Source: Synchiropus splendidus (Eukaryota; Chordata; Actinopteri; Syngnathiformes; Callionymidae). Taken from it: 64,000 nucleotides of DNA. Positions within the stretch are counted from its first letter, which is position 1. Each line of letters opens with the position of its first letter. The notes beneath the pieces were generated by a model. That model was given only the letters and a program-made list of their open reading frames with translations, had not been told where the DNA came from and searched no databases. Below, one piece after another: positions 16,801-29,112 of the stretch. The translations under genes and the position numbers were made by a program. The stretch covers positions 14,698,501 through 14,762,500 of the forward strand of contig NC_071335.1 in NCBI RefSeq assembly GCF_027744825.2, read 5' to 3'.

Positions 16801-17334
16801 ATGGGCTCATGTGGGTAGTGGAGCTAATATAGTAATGATGTCACCACAACACCGTCATATTCGCCCTCAGATCACCATTACAAAGTGAAAAATAAAGCAA
16901 AACAAAAAACAATATCCTAGAGGAAACTGTTAGACCTGCAATGCATGCTGGGACACTCACTTTTCTGAAGTGCGCTCCACCATTTATTGAGGCATCACTA
17001 GTGGATAACTCTGAGAACGGAGCAAGACTTTGCATACTCCGAAGAACAGAGGTTACAGTAGGTAACCTTCTGTTTTTCAGAATGAAATCTGAAATTTGAA
17101 TCACAAACTTGATTTGTGTATTTGATTTGTTTGTTTATTTGTGAAGACATCAAAAAGTCTATGTGACATAAACATATGTAGACTAGAGTGTCACTCATTT
17201 GAGTCTTTTGACACTCCTCCACACATCCGTCACCGTGAAGAAAGTTCAATCGTAGCCACTGATGCACCAATGATCCTGGATGCAAAACCCAAGCTGTCAG
17301 GTCTATAGCAATCTTATTTAGCAACCCTAAATTC
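13860..17334. other. Intergenic stretch without recognised features
   Basis: Contains ordinary AT-rich sequence and a poly-T run near 16330. The region from 13900 to 14000 is rich in GGATC-type words but matches nothing I can name. The open frame at 16011-16301 has no family features. Confidence 0.45.
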
Positions 17335-17541
17335 TAGTGAGATAGGTAGATGAGGTTTCATGAAACAGTACTGCAGGGTTGATGAAACAGTGTCCTAATT
17401 TTCAGAGGCCATCAGATGGCACTCTTGGTTTAGAAATGGTGTCATTGAATTAGTTGTTCAAGTCTAAACAGTTCACAGACAGCGCCATCTGGTGGCCACT
17501 GAAAACCAGGACACTGTTTCATGAAACCTCATCCATCCTTC
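17335..17541. mobile_element. Palindromic short element ('GATGAGGTTTCATGAAACAG' family), copy 1
   Basis: The left half reads GATGAGGTTTCATGAAACAG and the right half ends TTTCATGAAACCTCATCC, forming a long inverted repeat. Each arm also has an inner pair: GTGTCCTAATTTTCAGAGG on the left and the inverted CACTGAAAACCAGGACAC on the right. The same structure occurs at 36074-36310 and, more decayed, at 42403-42748. The TAGTGATGGGT-type end seen at 36 kb suggests a hAT-like non-autonomous element. No target duplication is certain. Confidence 0.7.
17480..17498 (-). promoter_or_regulatory. CTCF-consensus match inside palindromic element copy 1
   Basis: On the minus strand the site reads TGGCCACCAGATGGCGCTG. 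It fits all 19 positions of the published degenerate CTCF pattern YDRCCASYAGRKGGCRSYV, as recalled. A second, weaker match in the opposite orientation sits in the other arm, about 75 bp to the left. Binding is an inference. Confidence 0.5.
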
Positions 17542-20500
17542 AACCTTAACTCCCCAGGACTCCTAAATACAGCAAGTCTAGCTCAATAAATGGAACCGTT
17601 TCAGTGTTGAACATTATAGGTTCATTCTGGGACCTTTTTTTTTTGTTGAAGTATTGACTATTTTGCAAGGAAGACCGTTCTCCAAGACGCAAAAAGGCGT
17701 CTCTGGGAGTGAGCAGCATGACTCAACCTGAAAACAGAACAACAATAAAATATGGATAAAAAAAATCTTGATCTGTTTCTGGAAACGCTTTGAAAATTTC
17801 AGGTCATTTCCACAATAACTGCCCAAATTATTGGCACTGTGACACAATGTCAAATTTTTGGGACACCCTGTAAATGTATTTATTTTTGGTGGAGGTTATC
17901 AGATATAGTTTGTATCGGGGACTATGCATTGTGTCCTCAAAAAAACATTTGTTTACATTTTAAAACGTTATATTTGTTTCATTTTTAATTGTTGTGAAAT
18001 GGGCACCAGGGGTCTTCAGTATGTGCAATAGCATGTGAACTAGAGTCTCCTACAGCTGACACTGACTCGCTATATTAAATGCTACATCCTGAACAAGTCC
18101 CAGTTCAACTAGCCCTAAGATAATTTCCTGCATCCGACTTTCATGATGCGCAGTGTAATTCATTCCTGCCCTTCACATGACTGACACATATCTCTCTCGT
18201 ATATAAAACATGGAGTTTCTAGTCATCACAGCAGACAGTTTTTAAGGACCAAAAAAAGTACCTCACTGCCTCCTGTCACATCACATGATGCAGTCAGACT
18301 TGCATCACCTTTGATGAGTCATTGCTTCTCTCCCCAGTACGTCTCCGGTTGCTCAATCGTGCGGCCTGAAAAAGTGCATATCCTGTGTGACTTGTAATCT
18401 CCACAAGCCTTTGAGGCAGGTGAGTAGAAGTATCATAGATGACTGGCACTGCAAAGTTTGTGTTTCTGGCTCGTTTCGTCTCTCCACTGTTTCCTAGCAT
18501 GTCACAAATAACGCTACAGGAAAGAGAGGCTTATGTTTATCTCTCTCTTCGACAGAATCAGTTCATCTGCAGCAGACAATCACAGAGATGACCTTGGTTT
18601 CAACAACGGATCCGCACCTGAAGCGGTTCTTAAGAGTAAGGTGGTCTGAGAGGAAAGAAAAACAGGTCATCCATCCATTTTATTGCCAGGGACCAGACTG
18701 GAGAGGTTTTTTGTTCAGCCAAAATGGACAAACTTCAGGTTTTAGTGCACATTTTTGTAATGAAACCCTTGAAAGAATCGTGTTGTCCAGTCAGTGGGGC
18801 TTCATTCACATCTGATTTACAGCTCATGGAAAGCTTAGTGAGGAGGAAGACAGGTTTTCACTCGCCATTTAAGTGCTGGCTAAGGAATCCAACTTGGTAA
18901 AATAATCTCCAAAAACAGGCGTATTACCAGGAATCTTGAAGGCGGTTGAGTTTATTCAAAGAATTGGATAGAAGTTTTGGCTAAACTAAAAAGAGAAAAG
19001 AGAGAACTACAGAAGAAAACAGCAACAACATTTGCACTGTACCAATGTCATTACACTGTAATATAGCTCAACACTGACAATCATTTAACTCTGATTTAAG
19101 CGGTTTCCGAAAAGTTTTCAGACATTCTAGTTACCAAAAAACGCAGAGTTTATGAGTTCATCTTTAACTCTCTATTGAGGGGATGTTTTCATGAAGTGAC
19201 ATCACCTCCTTTGGTATTTTGTAAAAACAAAAGTGCTGCAAAAATCACATCACAATCACAAAAACAAAAGCATATCTCACAAAAACAGATTCATAATTCC
19301 AAAAAAGAAAGAAAGAAAGAAAATGTAAAAACTTTGACACTAGTGTCAATATCATAATGTATATATATGTATTTATTTTTATTACTAAATTATATTTACT
19401 GTATTTACTGTCTACAATTTTTTCATCATAAAATTATGCAGCCTAAAACACCTGTATCACCACAGCAGCTCACAGTGTAATGACAATTCCCAAACAACTG
19501 CCATTGCAGTTGGTGTCCGACTCTTGGTTCTACCCCAAAGAAGGTGCTCTATTTCATCACCAAATCATCTTCCATTCCTTAGAGGCAGCAAATAAAAACA
19601 TCATCATCCTCTCCCCCACACCCCCAACCCATCCACACACACACACACTTTTTTTTTCAACATTTGTTTGTGATTTGTTCTCCGTAAAACTATTTTCTAT
19701 ACCATGTTGAAAGGCTGGATGCAGCAACAGATGAAATCCTGATAATTCCTAGCAAAGTAAACACCGTAACAGCAGGATTGGATCCCAAAATACGACACCT
19801 GAGGGAGCGCTGAGAAAAGCATTTCCATTGAGAATATTATACATGTATATATAGAGAGAGAGAGCGCAAGAGAGTGCCTGCATTTTTCGTCTGAAAAATA
19901 CATTTTTGTGATGGTTCTTGTTCGCTGTTGCACAAAATGAACAGCTGGTCAGTCATAAACCTTCAGGGGCAAGATGCAAAACAACTGGTTGAGTTATCGC
20001 TCCCAACATGACTGTGTTGTTATGATTCGAGCAGAGTGGGTCCCAAATGCCTTGATGGGAAACTCACAATGAGACAAGTTGAGAAGTGAGTATTTTGACA
20101 ATGATACAAATAAACAAATACAAAACAAAGAAATCGTCCAAAAGGTGAGCGTCACCAAACCGGGAGATCAACGAACAAGAATCTGAAAACAGAAATACAA
20201 ACACGATGACCAGAAATAACAAAATCGCAAACGTGGTCATAAAACAAACAACAGAATCAGATCAAAACGCAAGTATGGAAAAAACATTAACTCAGGCACC
20301 AGGGAAAACCAAAGGATCAGAAAACAAGGGAGCATATTTTAAACAAGAACCACATACTTGTCAAAGTGTCATTACAGTAGTTTAATGTCACGGTCAGACT
20401 TTTTACCACTGGAGACGGATGATGAAAACCTTCATTGTGTCTCACGATGAAGACTAAGAAACAGATTTTGATGTTTTCTCCTTCCTTTTTAAGGTTGAAG

Positions 20501-20559
20501 TTGTCCAAGTGTTAACTTTGTAAAGTCCTGTAATTCCGCACCAGTGAGTTAAAAATCAC
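17542..20559. other. Intergenic stretch with minor simple repeats only
   Basis: Contains a GAAA run near 19300, a CA run at 19633-19648 and a short GA run near 19854. No gene-like signal is recognised. Confidence 0.5.
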
Positions 20560-20760
20560 TCGCAGCTGAACACTCCATCCAAGCATGAGCATCGTTTCTG
20601 GTTGCGTCCTCCATTGTTGTTGAGCGATTTGCATTTTTAGTGCCTCTGAAGTTATTCTAAAGAATATTCCTGACAGAATCTGTTATGTTGGGTTGCTGTA
20701 ATAATTTGTCGTAATTTGCAAAAGAAAGTTTTGAAGAATTTTGGAATCTTCCGTTACATT
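20560..20760 (+). repeat. Unnamed interspersed repeat (CTGTTATGTTG family), copy 1
   Basis: The run GTGCCTCTGAAG, then AGAATATTCCTGACAG, then CTGTTATGTTGGGTTGCTGT parallels 40763-40830 and, more loosely, 52290-52345. The family is not identified. This is the shortest copy. Confidence 0.5.
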
Positions 20761-23700
20761 TACAACCAAAAATGTGCATCATTTGCGATTAATCTTAGGT
20801 TAACTATGTCTGTAGTGCAATTTATCGCGATTAAAAAATGTATTTATTCACAGCGCTATCATTTTATATGTGGCCATGTTATCTTTTAATTTGCCGATGG
20901 TTTCCACAGCTGGGTTCTCACTTATTGTCCACAGCTGGTTTTAGACAAAAGGGAGCAGTTGTGCAGACAAAATAAGCACAGCTAAAATGCAAACAGCGCC
21001 AATGCCACACAGAAGTCCCCATCTCCCCTTCCATGCTGAGCATCCTTCAGTTGTTCCGGTGATCTCTGCCAAATGTAATCCAATGCTTCAGGCACCCAGT
21101 TGGTCCCTAATCCAGAGGAAGGCTGTCTTCACGCTTAAGGAGGAGAGGTGTGAGGATTACATGATCTGGTTCACTGCTTGCCAGTTTGATCTCCAAGCCC
21201 TCCTGTCAAACACAAAACCCAGGTGGAAGCATTTCTGAGAGAAAAACGCATTTGCCTGAGACTTGGTGAGGAAAGTGAGGGTCCTGCTTGATGTTCATCG
21301 ATGAATGCCGAATAATAACACGCCGATTTATAACCACTGATGGTGAGAGCTCGTCGCTGCCACCTTAAATAAAGATAAACAAAATGATTCTCCTTCTCCA
21401 GTTTCCAAAGACATTTGTTGTTCTGCTGGTTTCTTGGACACATCACTCAAGTGATGCTCTTGTCCAAAGTTGCTCTGAGACACACTCCTGATGTGCATGA
21501 TCCATGTGTGGCAGAGGCGCTGGCAGTCAGAGAAAGATGGCCGTCACGGGTGAACCTGAGGTTTTGGGCAACAACAGCCCGTCCTCCCTGAGAAACAGTG
21601 GAGCGAACGATTCTATCATTCCAACAATAAAGGGCATCTCACACTTTTCTTCTTACAATGAGAGTCACTTTTCACTCCTGAATGTCAAGAGAAACTCTTG
21701 AAGTTCACCGACTTATTGCTGCTCATATAATGCGCCACTGCTGGAGGGGGAAGTAACACACAAAGGTTCTTTTTTTAAGCCAAATTTAAGTACTAGAGCT
21801 CAAGCTCTTCTCCGCATCCTACTTTTTCTACAGCCATTCGATCTCACTCCCGGATGCTTTTCTGAGCACTCAGCATTTAAAGTTTTATTTATCTTGCATC
21901 GAAATCACAATCTATTTACAGTGTGACAGTATTTGATGTCCCGAGCCTAATAGAAATCTTGAATGGAAGATAGAGCTCTTAAATCATTTGGTGAGTTTTT
22001 TTGGTGTTTTTGTGTGTTGTATGTTGCATTCATTCTATTTCAAAGTCCACTTTTTGGGTAACTGTTTGTATGTCATCTTAACATGCCTGACCTATTCAAG
22101 TTGTTTATGCTTCATGTACCTGAATAACCACCAACATGTACATTTGCATACCGTACATCCATTAAACTCAGTTTTTAATATTATCACTGGATTTTCAATG
22201 TGAAACATCCATTGTTGGTCTGGGATATTATAAAATAAATTTCCCCCAAAAGATGTTTTGTTTCTTCTTTCTTTTTTTTGACTGGTGCAACTCATATTTC
22301 AGGGTGATTTATCGTTCTGACAGAATTCCTACACAGCAAAAAAACTACTGAGCGCATCAAGGCAATTTATAAAGAAAAGAAAAACATCACATATATTTAG
22401 TAGCGATCATCAGGAACTTTATATCACGTCTAATCCTTTTCTGACGTAAACATCTGGAACTGAAGCATGACTTATTTAAGGCAACACTGCACCAGAGTTT
22501 TAGTTGCCAGTGAGAGTAAACGTGTTTGAAACTGCCTGCTATTAAAGTCAGAAACACTTTTGAATGCACACCAGGAGGAGCGCAGGTGAAGGAGCACAGA
22601 GACGTGAGCAGTTTCACTGCATGGCGGAGACGATGGCGTACATGAGAACCAGGATGCGGGTTTGTAAACAACGACATTTTTGAAAAGGGTTGGTGGGAAT
22701 ATTGTTCAAGAAAACATGTAAAAGTGGCATACGACACAGCATGTCATTCCTTAAAGTGTCAGGCTTGAAACATTGTGTATAAATGAGTTTGTTCAGTTTT
22801 TAGTTTGTTTCTATTTAAGCAATACATTCAAAATTAAATAACCTGTGTATTGTCTAACTTTGTTAATATTTATACAAACCAGTGTTTTGTGATTAATTAT
22901 AACACTAAAAATGCAGACAAATGATTCTGAATAATAACACTGGCCAAAGACTCAAATTCCAGTCGGACGATAGTAGAAGTCTGGTCAGCCTCAGCAACAA
23001 TTCTCCAGTACGATACAAATACACTCATGACAGAGATGTGTTTTGTTGCATGTGTGCACAAAACAACCTGAAAATAAACCGTTTTGCATCTAATAACTTT
23101 GGGACATGCCGGTTGTTTCAACTGATGTTTTGGAGCAGTAAATGCGCAATGATGACAGTGGTCATGACACTCATACTTGATGTTGAATGAGCTCACAGAA
23201 CATGACAGACGCTCCTTTGGCTTTTGCTGGTGGGAGCGCCGAACTCGCAAATCTATCAGGCACACATTTGTCAGAACAAAAAGCTCATTTGCCGTTTCAG
23301 TGCTGTAAAGCAAACGAAGGCGAGTGTTAAACTTGGTGTGACACCTTCTCTGTCACTGCTTCAAGCATCACAGCGGTGACGGCGACTGATGTTGCGCCCC
23401 CATCTGACGTCGAGGCCAACAAAGCGGGGGTGACCCTATTATCTGCGATACGCACATAAAGTTGGGAGCATTTGCTGTGATGCTAGGTGAGGACAATCCC
23501 CAATCGCTGGCATGTTTTCCCTCACCTCAGACGACTGCTTCCTGCTGTACCCAGTGGGCTGCGCTCCCCGTCTTACATCTACCTCATCTAAACAAACCAA
23601 GAAAAACAGATGGGAAGGGCGACTGAATGGAAGTTGAATGTCTTACACTGCAACTTTATTTTGGGTCGTACCTGGTGTACCACGCATCCCAGGACCACAA

Positions 23701-24208
23701 ATAGAAATGGTGCGAGAATCCCCGTTATTCTCAAGTGTATTTTATATTGAGTTAAGCCACATGAACAGAACTACATACTTGCAGGAGTGAAGTGCTTATA
23801 GACAGAGATCACTCCTTGGTTGAGAGAGTTTCTTCACAAACATTTGTAGTACAAGGGGGGGACTTGAGTATAAAGATGAAAGTGAACACAGGCTCACTGA
23901 TGCACCTAGCACAGCGCGCACGGATCCCATTCTTAATTTAGCATCACTCAAATGTGACGCAGATAGATTGGCCAGAAAGATATCCACTCTGCTCTGGTAC
24001 TACTGCTGCTCTGCGGCGTCATCAGTCTCTACATCCTCTTCCTGGGTCCCACTGCAGACTTGGCAACACACTTCTGATACGGACTCTACACACCCTTTTT
24101 CTGGCGTTTTTCTCGGTGTCACACTTTTCACTTCACTCCGCAGAGGCATTCGGACTGTTCAGAGAAATCACAACAACATCTTGGAAACGGTAACAGCCTC
24201 CAGTCTTT
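20761..24208. other. Intergenic stretch without recognised features
   Basis: No repeat family or coding signature was recognised. The open frames near 22.9-23.3 kb on both strands overlap each other and have no family motif. Confidence 0.45.
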
Positions 24209-24362
24209 CTGGACATGAAGGCAGCATTTTGGCACAACACTCTTTGGGACGTTTCTTCCAATTCTCTTTGCAGTTCCTCTCAAGCTCCATCAGGTTGGAA
24301 GGGAAACATGCCATCACCATCCGCAGAGAAGTTCAATTGGATCAGGTCTGGGCTCTAAAGGA
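24209..24362 (-). pseudogene. Tc1-like transposase C-terminal remnant
   Basis: The minus strand carries sequence equivalent to the last part of fish Tc1-like transposases. It reads QTWSNW, then FPSNLMELERNCKENWKKR, then PKECCAKML. These correspond to the family's conserved 'PSNLxELExICQEEWxKxP' stretch following the last catalytic acidic residue. Everything before it, including the DDE residues, is absent. It is too short to be active and probably very old. Confidence 0.7.
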
Positions 24363-25330
24363 AACATTAGTCAGTCCATTTTAGATTAAAGCTGTACAAT
24401 ACTGCGGTCAAAAAGTGAAGTTTTTATGGAAGTTTTCAAGTTCATGCAGCTATTTTCAACTTCTATGCTCTGTGCCTTTGGGTCTAAAGATGATTTAGCC
24501 TTGCTTTTCCAATGGAGAGAGCATTATCATTTTGGAAGGCTCAGAACGTACAAATCGCCTGTTTAATTTTAGTTCAGCAACATTTCTTTACAAGTATTTG
24601 TCTTTGAAAATCACTTGAGTGTAGAAAAATCATCTAAAAAATATGTACAATCCATCTGACAGCTTCTCGTCCCTGTTTGTATTTTAGTTCATTACCCTGA
24701 TGATGAAGACAGGGTTGAGTTTAAGCGGTAACTTTTCGTTTAATATGAGCTTTATGATCCAGTAATAAAACATTAGGACCATGAAACATGCTCCTGTCAT
24801 AGCTTTAAATGCTAACCTTGATTTTTTGTTCAACTTCTCTTGAGTTTCTATTTTTATTCAATATTTTTGTCGCTTCTTCACACGGTTCTGTCGTCCTGAA
24901 ATTTGATAGTGGATATAAGGTTCACCAATGTTGATGCAAAACTGCTTCTAAGGACAGCTACCTCATCATCCATCAATGTTTGTACGACCTCAGACTCAAA
25001 GGTGGTCGACGTTTCAGAGTGATGTGTGCATTGCTGAAAGGTCATGTGAAGTTAGATTCCCTCTGTCAATATTGATTGTCCATGCCTGGATGGTGAGAAT
25101 GAGAAGGTGGAAAAGAGGCAGGTATCGACTGGAATCTTGAGGTGAGAATGAAAGAGGCTTGTGTGTTTGCAGTGGACGTTTCCTGAGCCTTTGATTGAAG
25201 GGTGAAAGGAGATCAACTGCTGTTTTTCTTTTAATGGAATGGATCATTTACAAGAAGTAAAGAAAAATATTCAGAATCCAAGACACATTCCTATGGAAGA
25301 GGATTAGGGCCATCGAAGAAAAATAAATGA
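24363..25330. other. Intergenic stretch without recognised features
   Basis: Nothing gene-like or repetitive is recognised in this interval. Confidence 0.5.
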
Positions 25331-25445
25331 TTGGCAGAATTTTGACTTTAAAGTGAGAGTTCTGACCTTTTTTCTCAGAATTCCGACTATTTTCTCAGAA
25401 TCATTTACAAGAAGTAAAGAAGAAATCCTCTTTTCCACCTTCAAT

Positions 25446-25593
<148 letters not shown>

Positions 25594-26540
25594 GTGTGTC
25601 TTTGGTGTGAGTGTGTAGTGAGTCTAGAGTGTATTTGTCCATTTTATCGTCCTTCCCGAGAGATGTTGAAGAGCCGAATGGCGTGAGGGAGGAACGATCT
25701 CCTCAGTCTGTCTGTGGAGCAGGACAATGACAGCAGTCTGTCGCTGAAACTACTCCTCTGTCTGGAGATGGTGTTGTGCAGAGGATGACTGGGATTGTCA
25801 ATGATGGACAGAAACCTGTTCAATGCCCGTCTCTCTGCCACTGATGTTAGGCTGTCCAGCTCTGTGCCAACAACAGAGCCTGCCTTCCTCACCAGTTTGT
25901 CCAGGCGTGCAGCATCCTTCTTCTTCAAGCTGCTCCCCCTTGACTTTAATCTCAGAATTCTGACTTCAAAGTCTAACTTCCGACTAAGATTAAAGTCAGA
26001 ATTCTGAGATTAAAGTCAGAATTCTGAAAAAAAAAGTCAGAATTCTGAGATTAAAGTCAGAATTCTGCCAATGAGGTCTACAATAGGAATGGGTAAACCA
26101 GCCAACATGAGAGGAGACAGAGAAACTGTTACTCTCCTGAAGTCTATGACCATCTCCACTGTCTTCTGGGCGTTGAACTCCAGGTTGTTGTGGCTGCACC
26201 AGGACACCAGCCGCTCCACCTCCCTCCTGTAAGCCGACTCATCTCCATCTGAGATGAGCCCGATGATGGTGGTGTCATCCGCAAACTTGATCAGCTTCAC
26301 GGACTGGTGGCTGGAGGTGCAGCAGTTGGAGTACAGAAAGAGCCCTGAGGAGACCCAATGTTGAGGGTCCGAGTGTCGGAGACAGTCGTCCTCAGCCGCA
26401 CACGCTGACTCCGGCTGGTCAGGAAGTCTGTAATCCATCTGCAGAGGGAGTCAGGCACGTCCAGCTGGCGAAGCTCATCTTCAAGCAGAGCTGGAAGAAT
26501 CGTGTTAAAGGCAGTGCTGAAGTCTTCCGTACATTCCTTC
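25594..26540 (-). pseudogene. Rex1/CR1-like LINE fragment (reverse transcriptase and C-terminus)
   Basis: Read from 26540 downward, the minus strand shows several motifs in order. First comes a reverse transcriptase stretch with LPDQPESACAAED and 'QHWVSSG' in place of a GxPQG-type motif. Next are KLIKFADDTTIIGLI, with the catalytic FADD at 26274-26285, and ERLVSWCSHNNLEFNAQKT. After a block of short repeats comes LDKLVRKAGSVVGTELDSL, then SIIDNPSHPLHNT and RLRRSFLPHAIRLFN, the typical C-terminus of fish Rex1/CR1-like elements. The frame is interrupted and the N-terminal endonuclease is missing. It is a dead 5'-truncated copy. The clade is assigned from memory. Confidence 0.85.
25943..26067. 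repeat. Tandem TCAGAATTCTGAGATTAAAG repeat inside the LINE
   Basis: Several copies of a roughly 20 bp unit containing GAATTC interrupt the LINE between its reverse transcriptase and C-terminal parts. Related AGAATTC words appear again at 25335-25405 on the other side of the GATA tract. Confidence 0.8.
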
Positions 26541-28105
26541 AGTCTTTGTCCTTTACATATTGCACATGCACATATTTATTGTTAATATCCCAGGATAGTG
26601 GAACGAACAGAGACAAGCAGAAAACTATTCCATCCCCAAACTTCCTGACACTTCATTTCACCTTTTTGTGCATTTTCTGTCTCAACGGTGGAGTCATTTC
26701 TCTCATCCTGTTGACAGCGATAACAAGGGAGCGTTCCATTTCAAACGTGTCACACCTCGAATGTTTCATGCTAATTGTGCGCAGTAATTGCTCTACTTTG
26801 GTCTTGAAATGATTGCGATAATGACATTGGATCCAGAGTGATTGGGAGGATAATGAGTGAGGGATGGTGGGTCGAGTGGTGTCTTAGCGATCCAAAGGTT
26901 GCAGGTGTGCGCTCGCCTCTCCTTCATCAGGCCTCTAATCCCTTAATTGGTCCTCCTGTCTCATTAAGCCTACTTCTTTATAATTAACTGAACAATAGCG
27001 ATCGCTGCGTTTGCTCGTTTGACCATAAATAATGATCAATGTTTGGAAGACGTGTCATGGCCTCGTCCTCCAGATAGGTGACGTGGCTGCTTCATGTAAG
27101 CCAGATTCTCTGCTTTGATTCTCTCTTATTTCTTAAGGAAAATACACAAAGTTGCATCCAATAACCAAAATAAAAGATGAATATATCGCAATTTTTTTCA
27201 TCATGACAAACAGCATGATGTTCCAAATACACCTCTGAGTTATGACCACTTCAGTTGCAGTTCCTCTCAGGGAAATTGTTGGCTCATAACACTAGTCGAC
27301 TCCTCTAAAGTGCACGGTCACCAGCTGGTCAATGGAGCGTCCGTATAAACAGATGCATTATAAAGTTATTTTCAGGACAAAATAAAGGCAAAAAAGTCTC
27401 CTTAACTTACTTAAAATTTTTTACTGCAGTCAACAGTGTAACTCAGAAGTGTCCTTCCCGGTGACCAAAGTTGATTTGTTCTGGCTTGGGATAAATATTG
27501 TGGTAAAATTGATGATACGGTATGTAATTTGATTTTTTTTCCCTCTGTGTGCAAGTCGCAATGTCGAGGATTGTGCAGTTTCTGGCGCTGCCATCCGAAT
27601 CTGGAGAGGGTCTGTGGAGGAAGGCAGGGGAGCCAGGTGCCTCTGCCTTCCCCCTGGCTCCCAGGGCATGGTGGAAGAGAGAGTGGCCAGAGGCTCCATA
27701 TTGGCCCTGCAGAATGTCAATAGCTTTGTCAGAAAGAGTTGAAGGAGTCCGATCACACCGCCTATCAGTCAGTCGAATTTCAATGATCATCTCAGTTCTG
27801 AACATCTCTGTTTTCTTTATTATTATTTTGATGTAAAGTTCAACAGGCTTGATCTACAACTGCAGACGAGTCCAGAAGTCTTCCCATGGCCATTAAATAA
27901 AACCTCATTTTCCACCTTCATTTTTTCCAATTGAACCATTTCACACCGGCGTAGCACCATACTGGTCCTGGTTCCTGAACACAATTTTGAACCAGCCTGC
28001 GTGTTCAGACAGGGAAAAGAACAGGTTTAAAACCTGGAAAGTTGGTTCTTGGTTGCGAACTATGACATCACCAGTGGATGTGTCTTATTCTCTCAAAATG
28101 ACAAA
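26541..28105. other. Intergenic stretch, possible conserved non-coding block
   Basis: No coding signal is recognised. The 26925-27060 part has long unbroken runs with ATTA/TAAT words and GCGATCGC. This resembles developmental non-coding elements in style, but there is no alignment to support it. Confidence 0.35.
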
Positions 28106-28825
28106 CAGTGGTACCTCGGTTCTCGACCACAACCCACTCCAGACGGCTGTTTGCAAATTGTTCGAAATCTGAATCGATTTTTCCCATTACAATGAATGGA
28201 AAAAGAAACAATGCGTTCCAAGCCTTAAAATAGTCTTTTGTAGGAGTGAATGTAGAGTGTCTGCTGCAGGTGCGCTGTTCCTCTATGTGTGTGGCCGCTG
28301 CATGTGGGAGGGGTTGCCGAGTGAGTGACGTCTCTCCAGAAGTGAAGAGGTGCCCGGTGCGTGTCCAGCTCTGAATGTGCGCTTCTGTGCAGTTTGGCTG
28401 TGACAAAGTCATAAACCAAGTCACGCTCTGTCCCAGACTCGCCTCATCCCTGTCCCAGCTCCAGCCCACAACAGGACATCAAACCCTGGAGTGAGCGCTC
28501 CAGCCTCGGAGGTGTGGAGAGCGAGCACCTCCCCTGTGACACTCGGTCCAGTGAGGAGACAGGAAAGGTTTTACACCTCAATATGAAGAAAAAACAGTCA
28601 GTAAATGTAGCTAACGGGACACGTCTGCGTACAGAGGCTGCGTTGTACACAATAACAAAGCACGTCGTGGGTCAGCTGATCGGTCCGTGCGCGTTTTTTC
28701 CTACTTTTTTGGGGGGTGTTCGAGTTCTGGATTTTCATTCAAAATCCGCAAAAAAGCAAATAGCAGAAAAATCTTGATTTCGATTTCCGATTTGTTCGAA
28801 TTCCGGGAAAATCGAGGTACCACTG
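28106..28825. mobile_element. Mariner-type non-autonomous element, copy 2 (longer)
   Basis: The left end is CAGTGGTACCTCGGTTCTCG and the right end is the inverted ATCGAGGTACCACTG. That gives good terminal inverted repeats, with TA after the right end. The 720 bp interior carries the core shared with the copy at 11.1 kb, and a further 230 bp absent there. No transposase motif is visible, so mobilisation would have been in trans. Confidence 0.8.
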
Positions 28826-28835
28826 TATATGTATT

Positions 28836-29112
28836 GTTCGACTGCATGAGCTCAGACAACAGTTACGTATGCAAAACATTCGACTTGCGACCGGGATCAG
28901 ATCAACTGGTCGTGAGTCAGATTGGACATAAGTCGACTGCCATTCAAAATAGCCGACACGAGGGTTATCGGTGCTACTGTAGTGGTAGATGGCTGTGTGA
29001 GAGTGAGATGCTGCGATACTGTGCTGCTGTAACTGTCGTATGCGAAAAAAAGCATCTGCTGGCCGTGGTCATAAGTACAGGTGGATCTAAGTCAAGCAGG
29101 TCGTAAGTCGGA
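28836..29112. repeat. Candidate inverted-repeat element next to mariner copy 2
   Basis: CGACTTGCGACC near 28880 is roughly inverted as GGTCGTAAGTCG near 29100. Further 'GTCGTGAGTC' and 'ATAAGTCGACTG' words lie between. Such AAGTCG-type words occur in common fish mariner-like ends. The family and borders are uncertain. Confidence 0.4.
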
